From an uncultured Eubacteriales bacterium (GTDB taxonomy: Bacteria > Bacillota > Clostridia > Oscillospirales > Acutalibacteraceae): DNA of 15,118 bases. Positions 1-7,243 of this stretch are shown here, piece by piece. The notes below the pieces were generated by a model. That model was not told where the DNA came from and made no database searches. It was given only the letters and a program-made list of their open reading frames with translations. How positions within the stretch are numbered: position 1 is the stretch's first letter; each line of letters begins with the position of its first letter. Made by a program: the position numbers and the translations under genes. The stretch lies in the NCBI GenBank assembly GCA_934615635.1, contig CAKTTT010000041.1, positions 1 through 15,118 of the forward strand. Direction: 5' to 3'.

Positions 1-30
1 TATTTATATAACATATGTATATAAAAGAAC

Positions 31-1047
31 TCAGGCTGTCCCGGGCAGGGATTTGTAAACCTCCCCCGCCTCCCCATAGGCCGCCCGCCAGCGCAGCAGC
101 TCGGGCACCGTCACCAGGGTGTAGCCTTCCGCTTTCAGCCGGTCGATAATCTCTCCCACGCAGTCCACCGTGGTGGCGTGTACATCGTGCAGCAGGATGA
201 TGCCGCCGTCCTTCACATTATACCGGCTCTCAAAAATATTCTCCATAATAGAATCCCGGTTCTTCTTCTCCCAGTCCCGGCTGTCCACCGACCATTGGAT
301 GATCCGCAGTCCCTTTTCTCTGGCGTACGCCCGCACATCGTCGTTGTAATGCCCGCCCGGCACCCGGAGAAGGGAGGGCGTTTGTCCGGTGATACGGGTA
401 AGGGCCTCCAGGCTTTTATCCAGATCTGCGGCGATCTCCTCCGCCGTCAGAGTCGTCAGCTTGGTGTGGGAATAGGAGTGGCTTCCCACCGCATGGCCTT
501 CCGCCACCTCCCGCCGGATGAGCTCCGGGTACCGTTCCGCCCAGGAACCCAGCACAAAAAAGGTGGCGGGCGTTTCCTTCTCCTTCAGGATGTCCAGCAG
601 CCGGGCGGTGTATTTGTTGGGCCCATCGTCAAAGGTCAGCGCCGCCAGCTTCGCGCCCGCGGGATAGGCGGGCATCGCCTGCTCCGCCTGTTCCAGCCTC
701 CCGTTGGCCTCCGCCAATGCCGATTGGGTTTCCTCCAGTCGCTGCTCCAACCGGGAAACCTCCCCTTCCAGCTCCTCCGCCCGGGACTGAGCCCCGGACA
801 GCTCCGTCAGCGCCTCCTCCCGGGCCGCCTCCGCTTCCGCCAACCGATCGGTAAAGGTATCGAAGGTTTCCTGCAGCTTCTGGTTGTCGGCGGCCAGGCC
901 GTCCACCTGCTCGCCATACCAGTTCAAGCCGCAAAGGGCCACCCCCGCCCCGATGCACAGGGCCACGCAGGCAATCAAGGAGACGATCAGCCCTGTCAGC
1001 AGGCGATGATGGCAGCGATTGGCAGCGTGAGCGCCGGAACGGTTCAT
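31..1047 (-). CDS. Membrane-anchored coiled-coil polysaccharide deacetylase (CE4/NodB family)
   Basis: Predicted metal-dependent deacetylase of carbohydrate esterase family 4, which removes N- or O-acetyl groups from peptidoglycan or other surface glycans. The 338-aa protein has a short basic N-terminus, one hydrophobic segment (about residues 19-43, uncleaved anchor or signal), a Glu/Ala/Leu-rich heptad-like coiled coil (about 45-125), then the NodB domain. The CE4 motifs are complete: TFDDGP (138-143, Asp140/Asp141), HSYSH (190-194, His ligands), RVPGGHYN (228-235), DSRDW (255-259) and LLHDVH (285-290). The ATG start has AGGGGGAG about 7 nt upstream. The gene is monocistronic and divergent from the DegV gene. 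The coiled coil probably holds the catalytic domain away from the membrane. Family assignment is firm; the substrate is not known. Confidence 0.93.
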   Translation of the reverse strand: MNRSGAHAANRCHHRLLTGLIVSLIACVALCIGAGVALCGLNWYGEQVDGLAADNQKLQETFDTFTDRLAEAEAAREEALTELSGAQSRAEELEGEVSRLEQRLEETQSALAEANGRLEQAEQAMPAYPAGAKLAALTFDDGPNKYTARLLDILKEKETPATFFVLGSWAERYPELIRREVAEGHAVGSHSYSHTKLTTLTAEEIAADLDKSLEALTRITGQTPSLLRVPGGHYNDDVRAYAREKGLRIIQWSVDSRDWEKKNRDSIMENIFESRYNVKDGGIILLHDVHATTVDCVGEIIDRLKAEGYTLVTVPELLRWRAAYGEAGEVYKSLPGTA

Positions 1048-1086
1048 ACGAGTCTCCCCCTATGGAACATTTTTCTTGTTATTTCT

Positions 1087-1114
1087 ATTTTAACATGCTT
1101 TTTTCTAGATACAA
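1087..1114 (-). promoter_or_regulatory. Promoter of the polysaccharide deacetylase gene
   Basis: On the minus strand TTGTAT (1114-1109) and TAAAAT (1092-1087) are separated by 16 nt, about 40 nt upstream of the ATG at 1047. Sigma-A-like by inspection only. Confidence 0.5.
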
Positions 1115-1139
1115 CCACTCATTTGCATCTGTAATGATA

Positions 1140-1168
1140 TTGTAATCTTTTGGATTTTGTGGTATCCT
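1140..1168 (+). promoter_or_regulatory. Promoter of the DegV gene
   Basis: TTGTAA (1140-1145) and TATCCT (1163-1168) are separated by 17 nt, predicting a leader of about 58 nt before the TTG start at 1233. It is back to back with the deacetylase promoter. Confidence 0.5.
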
Positions 1169-1232
1169 TATAAAAGCGTGTTTTCTCTTTCGGAAAACAG
1201 CGGCCAAAATTGCAGATGGGAGGAACCGATTT

Positions 1233-2087
1233 TTGAGCAATCCTATAATCCTGAGCGCCGACAGCACCTGCGACCTGGGCGACGAGCTGCGGGCCAGATA
1301 TAATGTGCAGTATTATCCGTTCCATGTGATCCTGGACGGAGAAACATATGCGGACGGCGTCGATCTTATGCCGGACCAGATCTATGAGGTATACCGGGAG
1401 AAGAAAATCCTGCCCAAGACAGCCGCCATCAACACGGCGGAATATGTGGAATACTTCAAGCAGTGGACGGACCAAGGCTATGAGGTTATCCATCTCACCC
1501 TAGGCTCCGGCCTCTCCGCCACCTATAACAACTGCCGCCTGGCCGCCCAGGAGCTGCCGGGGGTGTACGCTATCGACAGCCGTAATCTGTCCACCGGCTC
1601 CGGGCTGCTGGTCATTGAGGCGGCGGAGCGCATTGCCGCCGGTATGCCGGCGGCCCAGATCGCCGAAGAGGTGCAGGCCCTGACCAGCCACAGCCAGGCC
1701 AGCTTCATCATCGACACCCTGGAGTTCCTCTACAAAGGCGGGCGCTGCTCCGCCCTGGCCATGCTGGGCGCCAATATGCTCCAGCTCAAGCCCTGCATCG
1801 AGGTGGACAATGCCAGTGGCTCCATGAACGTGGGCAAAAAATACCGCGGCTCTCTGGAAAAAGCCCTCTCCCAATATGTGCAGGATAAGCTCCAGGGCCG
1901 CACGGATATCCGGAACGAACGGATCTTCATCACCCATTCCGGCATCTCGCAGGAGCGGATCGATCTGGTGAAAAAGTTGGTGAAGCAGTACGGGGATTTT
2001 CAGGAGATCTTCGTGACCCGGGCGGGCTGCACCATCTCCTCCCACTGCGGCCCCAACACCCTGGGCGTACTGTTCATGACCAAATAA
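1233..2087 (+). CDS. DegV family fatty-acid-binding protein (FakB-like)
   Basis: The 284-aa product is a full-length DegV/EDD-fold protein. Members bind one fatty acid and, as FakB, present it to the kinase FakA for phosphorylation and entry into phospholipid synthesis. Visible family motifs are ADST (9-12), LTLGSGLSATYNN (88-100), the DSRNLSTGSG segment (115-124), DTLEFLYKGGRCS (161-173) and the C-terminal SSHCGP (269-274). The start is TTG at 1233: GGGAGGA (1218-1224) lies 8 nt upstream and the reading N-terminus (NPIILSADSTCDL) fits the family directly. The gene is single, with its own promoter and a strong terminator. No FakA/DAK-type kinase gene is present in the window, so the kinase partner must be encoded elsewhere if FakB function holds. 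Confidence 0.94.
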   Translation: MSNPIILSADSTCDLGDELRARYNVQYYPFHVILDGETYADGVDLMPDQIYEVYREKKILPKTAAINTAEYVEYFKQWTDQGYEVIHLTLGSGLSATYNNCRLAAQELPGVYAIDSRNLSTGSGLLVIEAAERIAAGMPAAQIAEEVQALTSHSQASFIIDTLEFLYKGGRCSALAMLGANMLQLKPCIEVDNASGSMNVGKKYRGSLEKALSQYVQDKLQGRTDIRNERIFITHSGISQERIDLVKKLVKQYGDFQEIFVTRAGCTISSHCGPNTLGVLFMTK

Positions 2088-2107
2088 CTCCACAACCCTT
2101 TCACTGC

Positions 2108-2140
2108 AAAAGGCTGGATTCGCTTGAATCCAGCCTTTTT
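2108..2140 (+). terminator. Intrinsic terminator of the DegV gene
   Basis: Perfect 14-bp stem AAAAGGCTGGATTC (2108-2121) / GAATCCAGCCTTTT (2126-2139), loop GCTT, ending in a T run. It lies 20 nt after the stop codon. Confidence 0.92.
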
Positions 2141-2143
2141 GAA

Positions 2144-3034
2144 ACCATGGTCTCTCAGGAAAGCCGAAGTCGCTTCTTAAGGCCCCCCTCCGGGTCCGGC
2201 CGCCCCCCGGCAGATACCCCTGCTTTCCGGCTGCAAACCACCAATCCCCGCCCCATCGGCCTGCACAATGCCAGAGGAATGGCATCCTCAGCCGGCGCCG
2301 CCTTCCATCGGCTCCTTCCTGGCAATGGCTTATCCCGCCCCATACAGCCCAGCAGAGAGAGCCAGCCTCCTCCGTCAGCTTTGCCGCAGGGCGGCAGACC
2401 AATCTGCCGATGATCCTCCCGAACCACACACCCCTGCCCGCCGGCCCCTATCCCCCCACTTCCCGGGCGGCGGAAAAGGCCCTCCGCTTCCAACGGTGAT
2501 CCCCCATCGTTGTACAGCCGTTGTACTGCCGGGAAAGAGCGGTCAACGGCGCGGTCTCACGCCCTCTTTCACGGGTACAGGCGTCAAATGCCGCCGTCTC
2601 CGGCGGATATACGGCCCAGGAGGCGGGGCGGGCGGATAATCCCAGCGCCACGCAGAGCGCCGGCTACAGCGGGGGATCCGATCGGCGCTTCTTTACCCCC
2701 TTTACCCCCCACTTTTTGGACGCCTGCCCGGCTCTTCCTGGGGGCGCCCCGCTCTGCAGCAGGCCTGGATTTCTCGCCTGGGGCGCTTCATGTCCCGTCC
2801 CCCTTTTTTCTTCACATGATAAGGTCCCCGACCGGCGGGCGCCCCCCGCTCGAGGCCTTATCATCGCCGCCTTTCGGCGGCTCTGGAGTCTGCGGACGCT
2901 TTTCAGGGGGCGGAAGCCGATTTCCGGGCACGGCGAAAAGGATAACGCTGGCCGGGACGGATTTTCGCTCGGAGAAACCGTGTATGTCCTTGTCCACCAA
3001 GGGTATTATAATCGTTATATAAGGAGGCGATCGT
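2144..3034. other. GC-rich stretch with no supportable gene
   Basis: About 890 nt between the DegV terminator and the Cys-rich small protein. Open frames exist on both strands, but they are Pro/Arg/Gly-rich, overlap one another, lack ribosome binding sites and show no family motif, as expected for GC-rich non-coding DNA. Visible structure: a tandem 11-bp repeat (GTTGTACAGCC at 2509, GTTGTACTGCC at 2520), an imperfect inverted repeat TGATAAGG (2817-2824) / CCTTATCA (2856-2863) with an inner GCGGG/CCCGC, and a small hairpin GCCGCC-TTTC-GGCGGC (2866-2881). A decayed gene or a long leader for the next gene are both possible. Confidence 0.5.
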
Positions 3035-3217
3035 ATGACGGCGGCGGATGTGGTCATCCTGATCCTGGCGGCGGCAGCGGTGGCGGGGGGAATCGCCTGG
3101 GCTATATGGCGGCGTCGGCACGGCAAAGGCTGCTGCGCAGGTTGCTCCGGCTGCGGCGACGGCCATTCCTGCGCGGGCTGCGAGAAAAAAACGCGGGACA
3201 AGAATTCCCCTTCATAA
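3035..3217 (+). CDS. FeoB-associated-type Cys-rich small membrane protein
   Basis: 60-aa peptide with one N-terminal transmembrane segment (about residues 4-24), a basic stop-transfer patch (WRRRHGK) and a cytosolic tail with six cysteines in a CC-x2-C-x2-C...C-x2-C arrangement (CCAGCSGCGDGHSCAGC). Size, order and composition match the small FeoB-associated Cys-rich membrane proteins of Firmicutes, usually found next to ferrous iron transporters and thought to assist metal handling. The ATG has AAGGAGG (3021-3027) 7 nt upstream, an ideal site that supports real expression despite the small size. A TATAAT (3007-3012) lies just before the RBS but I see no good -35. No feoA or feoB is present nearby. 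A generic metal-binding peptide is the alternative. Confidence 0.72.
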   Translation: MTAADVVILILAAAAVAGGIAWAIWRRRHGKGCCAGCSGCGDGHSCAGCEKKTRDKNSPS

Positions 3218-3271
3218 TCGCCCGTTTATGTGATAGTAATTCACAACACCCCCTTGGGCTTTATGGCAATA

Positions 3272-3300
3272 TTGTAAAGAAGCGGGCCGCCTGCTATAAT
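3272..3300 (+). promoter_or_regulatory. Promoter of the yifB-Dabb operon
   Basis: TTGTAA (3272-3277), 17-nt spacer, TATAAT (3295-3300). The predicted start of transcription is near 3307, giving a leader of about 113 nt before the ATG at 3420. Confidence 0.75.
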
Positions 3301-3419
3301 GATGAGGAAATCCGTCTGCGTCGGCGGCCGCCTTCTGGAACAGCACGCCTGTGTCGCTCTTCCTGTTAGGGGGCTTTCGGGATTGCCTTGCAGCGGGAAA
3401 GCGGGAGAGGGGCGGCGCG

Positions 3420-4949
3420 ATGTTTGCCAGACTGAAAAGCATGGGGCTGCTGGGCGTGGACGGCTTTATGATCGACGTGGAGGCGGATCTTTCCCAGGGC
3501 CTGCCGGGGTTCGATGTGGTGGGCCTGCCCGGAGCGGCGGTGAAGGAATCCCGGGACAGGGTGCGGGCCGCATTGAAAAACTGCGGTTACGCCTATCCTG
3601 TCAGCCGGATAACGGTGAATCTGGCCCCGGCGGATGTGAAAAAGGAGGGCTCCGTATACGATTTGCCGCTGCTGCTGGCGTTGCTGAAGGCCAGCGGGCA
3701 GTTGGAGGCCGCGCTGGACCGCTGCGCCTATGTGGGGGAACTATCCCTGACCGGCGAGGTGCGGCCGGTTCACGGGGTTCTGCCCATGGTGATCGCCGCC
3801 CGGGACGCCGGCATAGAGCAGGTGTTCGTCCCCGCCGCCAATGCGGCGGAGGGCGCGGTGGTGGACGGCATCCAAGTATACGGCCTCCGCCATGTGATGG
3901 AACTGATGGACCACCTCACCGGCTTCGCCCCGATGACGCCTGCCGCCTCGCTGGATTCGATACCCTCCCCCATGGCGCCGATGGCGGATTTTGCCGACGT
4001 GATGGGGCAGGCCGCCGCCCGGCGGGCCATGGAAATCGCCGCGGCGGGCTCCCACAACATCCTCCTTATCGGCCCTCCCGGCTCTGGAAAAAGTATGCTG
4101 GCCAAACGGCTCCCCTCCATCCTGCCGGATATGACCCGGGAGGAGGCGCTGGAAGCCACCAAAATCCACTCCATCGCCGGCACGCTGCCGGATGGCGTGG
4201 GGCTGCTTCGCACCCGCCCCTTTCGCTCCCCCCATCACAACATTTCCGCCCCCGGATTGACCGGCGGCGGTTCCCTCCCCCGGCCCGGGGAGGTCTCCCT
4301 CGCGCATAACGGCGTGCTTTTTCTGGACGAGCTGCCGGAATTCTCCCGCCAGTCCATGGAATCCCTCCGTCAGCCGCTGGAGGACGGCCGCGTGACCATT
4401 TCCCGGGTCAGCGCCTCCCTCTCCTATCCCTGCGCCTTTATGCTGGCCGCGGCGATGAACCCCTGCCCCTGCGGCTATTTCGGCCATCCCACCCGGGCCT
4501 GCACCTGCACCCCCGTCCAGCAGCGCCAGTATCTTTCCAGAATCTCCGGTCCCCTGCTGGACCGGGTGGACCTGCATGTGGAGGTGCCGCCGGTGGATTT
4601 TCAGCAGTTGGCCTCCAAGCAGCCGGGGGAATCCTCCGCCGTCATCCGCGGCCGCGTCAACGCCGCCCGCCTGGTACAGCGGCGGCGCTTCGCCGGCACC
4701 GGCATATCCAGCAACGCCCGGATTCCCGCCGGCAAGCTGCGGGAATTCTGCCCGCTGACGGACGACGCCCGCCGGCTGCTTCAAAACGCTTTCGAACGAA
4801 TGGGCCTCTCCGCCCGGGCCTACGACCGGCTGCTGAAGGTCGCCCGCACCATCGCCGATCTGGAGGGCGGCGATCGGCTGGAGGCCGCCCACGTGGCGGA
4901 GGCCGTGCAATACAGGAGCCTGGACAGGAAATATTGGCAAGCCAGATAA
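3420..4949 (+). CDS. yifB: YifB/ComM family Mg-chelatase-like AAA+ ATPase
   Basis: 509-aa full-length member of the YifB/ComM family; ComM is a hexameric branch-migration helicase that aids recombination of incoming DNA during transformation. The N-terminal ChlI-like domain (about 1-170) starts with the typical MFARLKSMGLLGVDG and FDVVGLPGAAVKESRDRVRAA. The AAA+ core has Walker A GPPGSGKS (218-225), HHNISAPGLTGGG (272-284), Walker B VLFLDE (299-304), sensor Asn347 in MNPCPCG, a second cysteine pair CTC (361-363) and LLDRVDLHVEVP (379-390) with the arginine after LLD. The Mg-chelatase C-terminal domain follows (about 410-505). The ATG at 3420 is chosen over an in-frame GTG at 3351: the family N-terminus begins here and GGGAGAGGGG lies just upstream. 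It is followed after 34 nt by the Dabb gene. Confidence 0.96.
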   Translation: MFARLKSMGLLGVDGFMIDVEADLSQGLPGFDVVGLPGAAVKESRDRVRAALKNCGYAYPVSRITVNLAPADVKKEGSVYDLPLLLALLKASGQLEAALDRCAYVGELSLTGEVRPVHGVLPMVIAARDAGIEQVFVPAANAAEGAVVDGIQVYGLRHVMELMDHLTGFAPMTPAASLDSIPSPMAPMADFADVMGQAAARRAMEIAAAGSHNILLIGPPGSGKSMLAKRLPSILPDMTREEALEATKIHSIAGTLPDGVGLLRTRPFRSPHHNISAPGLTGGGSLPRPGEVSLAHNGVLFLDELPEFSRQSMESLRQPLEDGRVTISRVSASLSYPCAFMLAAAMNPCPCGYFGHPTRACTCTPVQQRQYLSRISGPLLDRVDLHVEVPPVDFQQLASKQPGESSAVIRGRVNAARLVQRRRFAGTGISSNARIPAGKLREFCPLTDDARRLLQNAFERMGLSARAYDRLLKVARTIADLEGGDRLEAAHVAEAVQYRSLDRKYWQAR

Positions 4950-4983
4950 CCGGTTGAACCCACTGAAAAGGAGCTGTTTTCCC

Positions 4984-5286
4984 ATGATTCAGCACATCGT
5001 ATTCTGGAAGCTGGCGGAAACCGCCGCCGGCAGGGACAAGGAAGCCAACTACCGCCTCCTCAAGGAAAAGCTAGAGGCACTCAACGGGGTGATCCCCGGC
5101 CTGCTGGAGCTGCGGGTGGGGCGGAACCTGAACGGGGAGACCGTCTACGATGCGGCGCTGGTTTCCCGCTTCGAGAGCCTGGAGGCGCTGAAGGCTTATG
5201 ATTCCCACCCCGCCCATATGGAGGTGCGCGCCTTTATCAAGCAGGTGAGGCTGGACCGCGCCAGCCTGGATTTCGAAATGGAATAG
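4984..5286 (+). CDS. Dabb (stress-responsive A/B barrel) domain protein
   Basis: 100-aa protein covering one complete dimeric alpha/beta-barrel (Dabb) domain: IQHIVFWKL strand at residues 2-10, helix about 17-33, PGLLELRVGRNL strand (38-49), YDAALVSRFESLEALKAY (55-72) and the SHPAH segment (74-78) before the last helix. Small Dabb proteins form dimers around a hydrophobic pocket; a few plant and fungal members are cyclases but most bacterial ones have no defined reaction. The start is ATG 4984 with AAGGAG (4968-4973) 10 nt upstream; the first residues match the family from there. The gene lies 34 nt after yifB without a terminator between them, so it is very likely cotranscribed, though a functional link with YifB is not evident. 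Confidence 0.9.
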   Translation: MIQHIVFWKLAETAAGRDKEANYRLLKEKLEALNGVIPGLLELRVGRNLNGETVYDAALVSRFESLEALKAYDSHPAHMEVRAFIKQVRLDRASLDFEME

Positions 5287-5291
5287 GCATT

Positions 5292-5347
5292 CTCCTGTTA
5301 CGCAAAAGCCCCCGGCCAAATAGCCGGGGGCTTTTGCGTAACAGGAG
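5292..5347. terminator. Bidirectional terminator between convergent genes
   Basis: A perfect 25-bp inverted repeat (5292-5316 and 5323-5347) with a 6-nt loop, extendable by one A-T pair. Within it the core AAAAGCCCCCGGC/GCCGGGGGCTTTT has T runs on both strands, and it sits 5 nt after the Dabb stop and about 60 nt after the Usp stop, so it can end transcription from both sides. Confidence 0.9.
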
Positions 5348-5405
5348 AGGCGCTCTCGCAGAAAGAGGGCATTCAGAGGGATTCCAATCTATACAATCCG
5401 TCAAA

Positions 5406-5837
5406 TCACGGAGCGTGTTGGCTGACCTGGGAGGGTACGCCGGGGAAGGTGACGATGTGCTCGTCGGCATCCACGATGGACAAGGGGAGTTCCGGCAGCA
5501 GTCCCTTTACGGTTTCGATAAACAGATTGCTGTTGGCGCCGGGGGCGCCGCTGACGATATGGGCCGCGTTGATCTGCCGGGCGTGGACCGCTACGGTCAG
5601 GGCCGGATCGTCGTTAAAATAAACGGTCATGTCCGCGCCGAGCTTGCCGGAGATGTTGTACAGCACCTGCAGGGCTTCCGCCGTTTTCGGGGAAACCAGT
5701 CCCTCGGGCCGCACGCAAACCACCTTCAGCGGCAGCTCCAGCCTTTGAGCAATGGACGCGCCCGCCACAATCAGGCGGCGGCAGCTCGGCTGATCCGTGA
5801 CGCAAACAAGGACGTTTGCCGGGTGTTCATGATCCAA
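5406..5837 (-). CDS. Universal stress protein (UspA-like) domain protein
   Basis: 143-aa single-domain protein resembling the Usp domain found in KdpD sensor kinases and in stand-alone clostridial proteins. Strand 1 NVLVCVTDQPSCRRLI (8-23), a first helix to about 33, KVVCVRP (38-44), a helix with ALQVLYNISGKLGADMTVY (55-73), then AAHIVSGAP (91-99) and LPLSIVDA (117-124). The ATP-type motif G-x2-G-x9-G is not intact: G97APG100 is followed by Gly112 two positions late, so it may not bind ATP like classic Usp proteins. The start is TTG at 5837, 9 nt from a strong AAGGAGG (5853-5847); the nearby ATG (5830) is out of frame. The gene is monocistronic and convergent with the yifB operon. The ligand is unknown. 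Confidence 0.8.
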   Translation of the reverse strand: MDHEHPANVLVCVTDQPSCRRLIVAGASIAQRLELPLKVVCVRPEGLVSPKTAEALQVLYNISGKLGADMTVYFNDDPALTVAVHARQINAAHIVSGAPGANSNLFIETVKGLLPELPLSIVDADEHIVTFPGVPSQVSQHAP

Positions 5838-5981
5838 CAGTACCTACCTCCTTTCCCGTTTGATTTATATATATGTTAATCGGAGCTTGTGTCATGTGCA
5901 TAAACAAAAAATGTACAAGATATTAAGATTTAAGGAAAAAAGCAAATTTTCTGCAAAATCCCCCCTCGCCGCCAAAACGTC

Positions 5982-6009
5982 TTGACTTTTTCTTCCAATA
6001 TGATATGAT
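5982..6009 (+). promoter_or_regulatory. Promoter of the ECF S-component gene
   Basis: TTGACT (5982-5987), 16-nt spacer, TATGAT (6004-6009). The leader is only about 60 nt and AT-rich, too short for a known vitamin riboswitch aptamer. Confidence 0.7.
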
Positions 6010-6080
6010 AATAACCAGCATATAATTCATATTATTTCAGTGGGATAATAGGTATTATTTTTGAGGAGATGATGGTAGTC

Positions 6081-6839
6081 ATGCGCAACACAACCGGCAA
6101 AAGCACATCCAGGAACACCCTTTTGACCACCGTGCTGATCGCCCTGTTCGCGGCGCTGTCCTATGTGGTGCTGTACATCAAGATTCCCATGGGTGAGCAA
6201 TTCGTCCATATGGGCAACATGGTGACGATTCTGGCGGCACTGCTCATCGGCGGCTGGCAGGGCGGCCTGTCGGGCTCCATCGGCATGGGGCTGTACGACA
6301 TCTTCTTTTATCCTACCTCCGTGGTAAAAACTCTGATCCTGAAATTCGGCATCGGCCTTTTCACCGGCCTCATCGCCAGAGTCGGCCACCGGCATCCCGA
6401 TCGCAGCCCCCGCAAGGGACTGGCCGCGGCATCCGCCGTTTCTCTGGTGATCGGTCTCGTCCTGCTGGCGGGCAGGCTGTTCCGCCTGGGCGGCCTGGCG
6501 GACGTCACGCCGGTGGCAACCATATTTCTGCTGGTTCTGGGAGTGCTGCTGGGTCTCCTGCTGCTGGCTTCCCTGAAAACGGATAAGCTCAACAACGAGG
6601 TGCTCTTCGCCACCTTGGGCGCCACGGTGGGCATTTTGTGGAACATCGTGGGGGAATTCCTTTTCGCGCTGGTGACAAAAATGCTGGCCGGCATGAGCTT
6701 TGAAGCCGCCGCCATCGCCGCCCTGCTGAAAATCCCCGCCTCCTTTGTCAACGGCTCCTTCTCCATTTTCGGCGCGGTGCTGCTGTATGTGCCGCTGAAG
6801 GCGGCCCTCGGACGGGCCCGCCTGCTGCCGCAGACCTGA
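6081..6839 (+). CDS. ECF transporter S component (substrate-specific membrane subunit)
   Basis: About 252-aa hydrophobic protein of the ECF-type (PF07155-like) S-component families. These subunits bind a vitamin or other micronutrient in the membrane and dock onto a shared EcfT-EcfA-EcfA' energising module. Visible: a TM with LIALFAALSYVVLYIKIP, the diagnostic FVHMGNMVTILAALLIGGWQ and GGLSGSIGMGLYDI segments, VVKTLILKFGIGLFTGLIA, then a Pro/Arg-rich cytosolic turn and further TMs ending in SFVNGSFSIFGAVLLYVPL. In-frame ATGs occur at 6069, 6072 and 6081; GAGGAG (6063-6068) directly abuts the first, so 6081 (12 nt) is preferred, 6072 (3 nt) is possible. No ecfT or ecfA genes are present here, typical of group II ECF systems. 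The substrate cannot be named from sequence. Confidence 0.88.
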   Translation: MRNTTGKSTSRNTLLTTVLIALFAALSYVVLYIKIPMGEQFVHMGNMVTILAALLIGGWQGGLSGSIGMGLYDIFFYPTSVVKTLILKFGIGLFTGLIARVGHRHPDRSPRKGLAAASAVSLVIGLVLLAGRLFRLGGLADVTPVATIFLLVLGVLLGLLLLASLKTDKLNNEVLFATLGATVGILWNIVGEFLFALVTKMLAGMSFEAAAIAALLKIPASFVNGSFSIFGAVLLYVPLKAALGRARLLPQT

Positions 6840-6874
6840 AAAACCCCCGGGAATTGAGATTCCCGGGGGTTTTT
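6839..6874 (+). terminator. Intrinsic terminator of the ECF S-component gene
   Basis: 15-bp perfect stem AAAAACCCCCGGGAA (6839-6853) / TTCCCGGGGGTTTTT (6860-6874), overlapping the stop codon by one base. Confidence 0.92.
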
Positions 6875-6896
6875 GCGCATCCGTCCGCTGAAAAGG

Positions 6897-6925
6897 TTGC
6901 CCCGCGCCGCCATTTGTGCTATACT
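6897..6925 (+). promoter_or_regulatory. Promoter of tRNA-Leu
   Basis: TTGCCC (6897-6902), 17-nt spacer, TATACT (6920-6925); it follows the ECF terminator and precedes the tRNA by about 92 nt. Confidence 0.65.
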
Positions 6926-7017
6926 CTTTTATATACAGCAGCTTCGGCCGGCGTTATCCATATTCTAAAGGCTCCCATGATATGGATGCGAAACCAGCCG
7001 CTCGGCTGCACCGATAT

Positions 7018-7102
7018 GCGGGTATGGCGGAATTGGCAGACGCGCAGGATTTAGGTTCCTGTGAAGCGATTCGTGTGGGTTCGACCCCCACTACCCGTAC
7101 CA
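7018..7102 (+). tRNA. tRNA-Leu (anticodon UAG)
   Basis: Class II tRNA folded by hand: acceptor GCGGGTA (7018-7024) / TACCCGT (7092-7098) with a G-U first pair, discriminator A at 7099 (a leucine determinant) and an encoded CCA (7100-7102). D arm GCG...CGC, anticodon stem CAGGA/TCCTG with loop TTTAGGT giving anticodon TAG, a long variable arm (GAA-GCGA-TTC core) and T arm GTGGG-TTCGACC-CCCAC. It reads CUA and, depending on modification, other CUN codons. tRNA-Leu genes are frequent integration sites, relevant to the AT-rich segment that follows. Confidence 0.96.
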
Positions 7103-7109
7103 GACCTGC

Positions 7110-7145
7110 GGTCGGCAATTCGTTATGAGTTGCCGTCCACTTTTC
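7110..7145 (+). terminator. Probable tRNA-Leu terminator
   Basis: GGTCGGCAA (7110-7118) pairs with TTGCCGTCC (7130-7138) apart from one T-T mismatch, followed by ACTTTTCTATTT. The right arm is also the start of the direct repeat that recurs at 9197. Confidence 0.5.
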
Positions 7146-7180
7146 TATTTAGCGGCTCGACCGGTAGCTGATATCTTTTC
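7127..7180 (+). repeat. Imperfect direct repeat, left copy
   Basis: GAGTTGCCGTCCACTTTT (7127-7144) matches 9197-9214 at 17 of 18 positions, and 7155-7180 (beginning GCTCGACCGGTAGC) matches 9224-9249 at 20 of 26, with a poorly conserved stretch between the two blocks. It starts 25 nt after the tRNA CCA. It may be an attachment-site-like boundary of the AT-rich segment. Confidence 0.55.
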
Positions 7181-7206
7181 CGTAGCCCTTTCACAAAATT
7201 TGTTGG

Positions 7207-7243
7207 AAGAAGTCGATTGCTGTAAAGCGATTGACTTCTTTTG
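7207..7243 (+). terminator. Hairpin with T-rich tail, possible terminator overlapping a promoter
   Basis: AAGAAGTCGATTGC (7207-7220) pairs with GCGATTGACTTCTT (7227-7240) over 14 positions including two G-U pairs, loop TGTAAA, followed by TTG. The right arm contains the TTGACT -35 of the next gene, so read-through from the tRNA and initiation for the next gene share the same DNA. Confidence 0.5.

Noticed and set aside
178..1134. Long plus-strand open frame opposite the deacetylase
   Set aside because: Antisense to a gene with all CE4 motifs; His/Leu/Arg-rich translation without family features or a ribosome binding site.
1500..2429. Minus-strand open frame of 309 codons across the DegV gene
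   Set aside because: Shadow of the DegV coding frame that also crosses its terminator; no motif.
2521..3369. Plus-strand open frame of 282 codons through the gene-free gap and the Cys-rich peptide
   Set aside because: Low-complexity Arg/Gly/Ser translation, overlaps a better supported small gene and the yifB promoter.
3351..3419. Extension of yifB to a GTG at 3351
   Set aside because: The added 23 residues are not family-like and the ribosome binding site and conserved N-terminus point to ATG 3420.
3741..4985. Minus-strand open frame of 414 codons opposite yifB
   Set aside because: GC-rich antisense shadow; Gly/His/Gln-rich with no motif.
6010..6080. Riboswitch upstream of the ECF S component
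   Set aside because: The leader after the predicted promoter is only about 60 nt, AT-rich and lacks a recognisable aptamer core or terminator switch.
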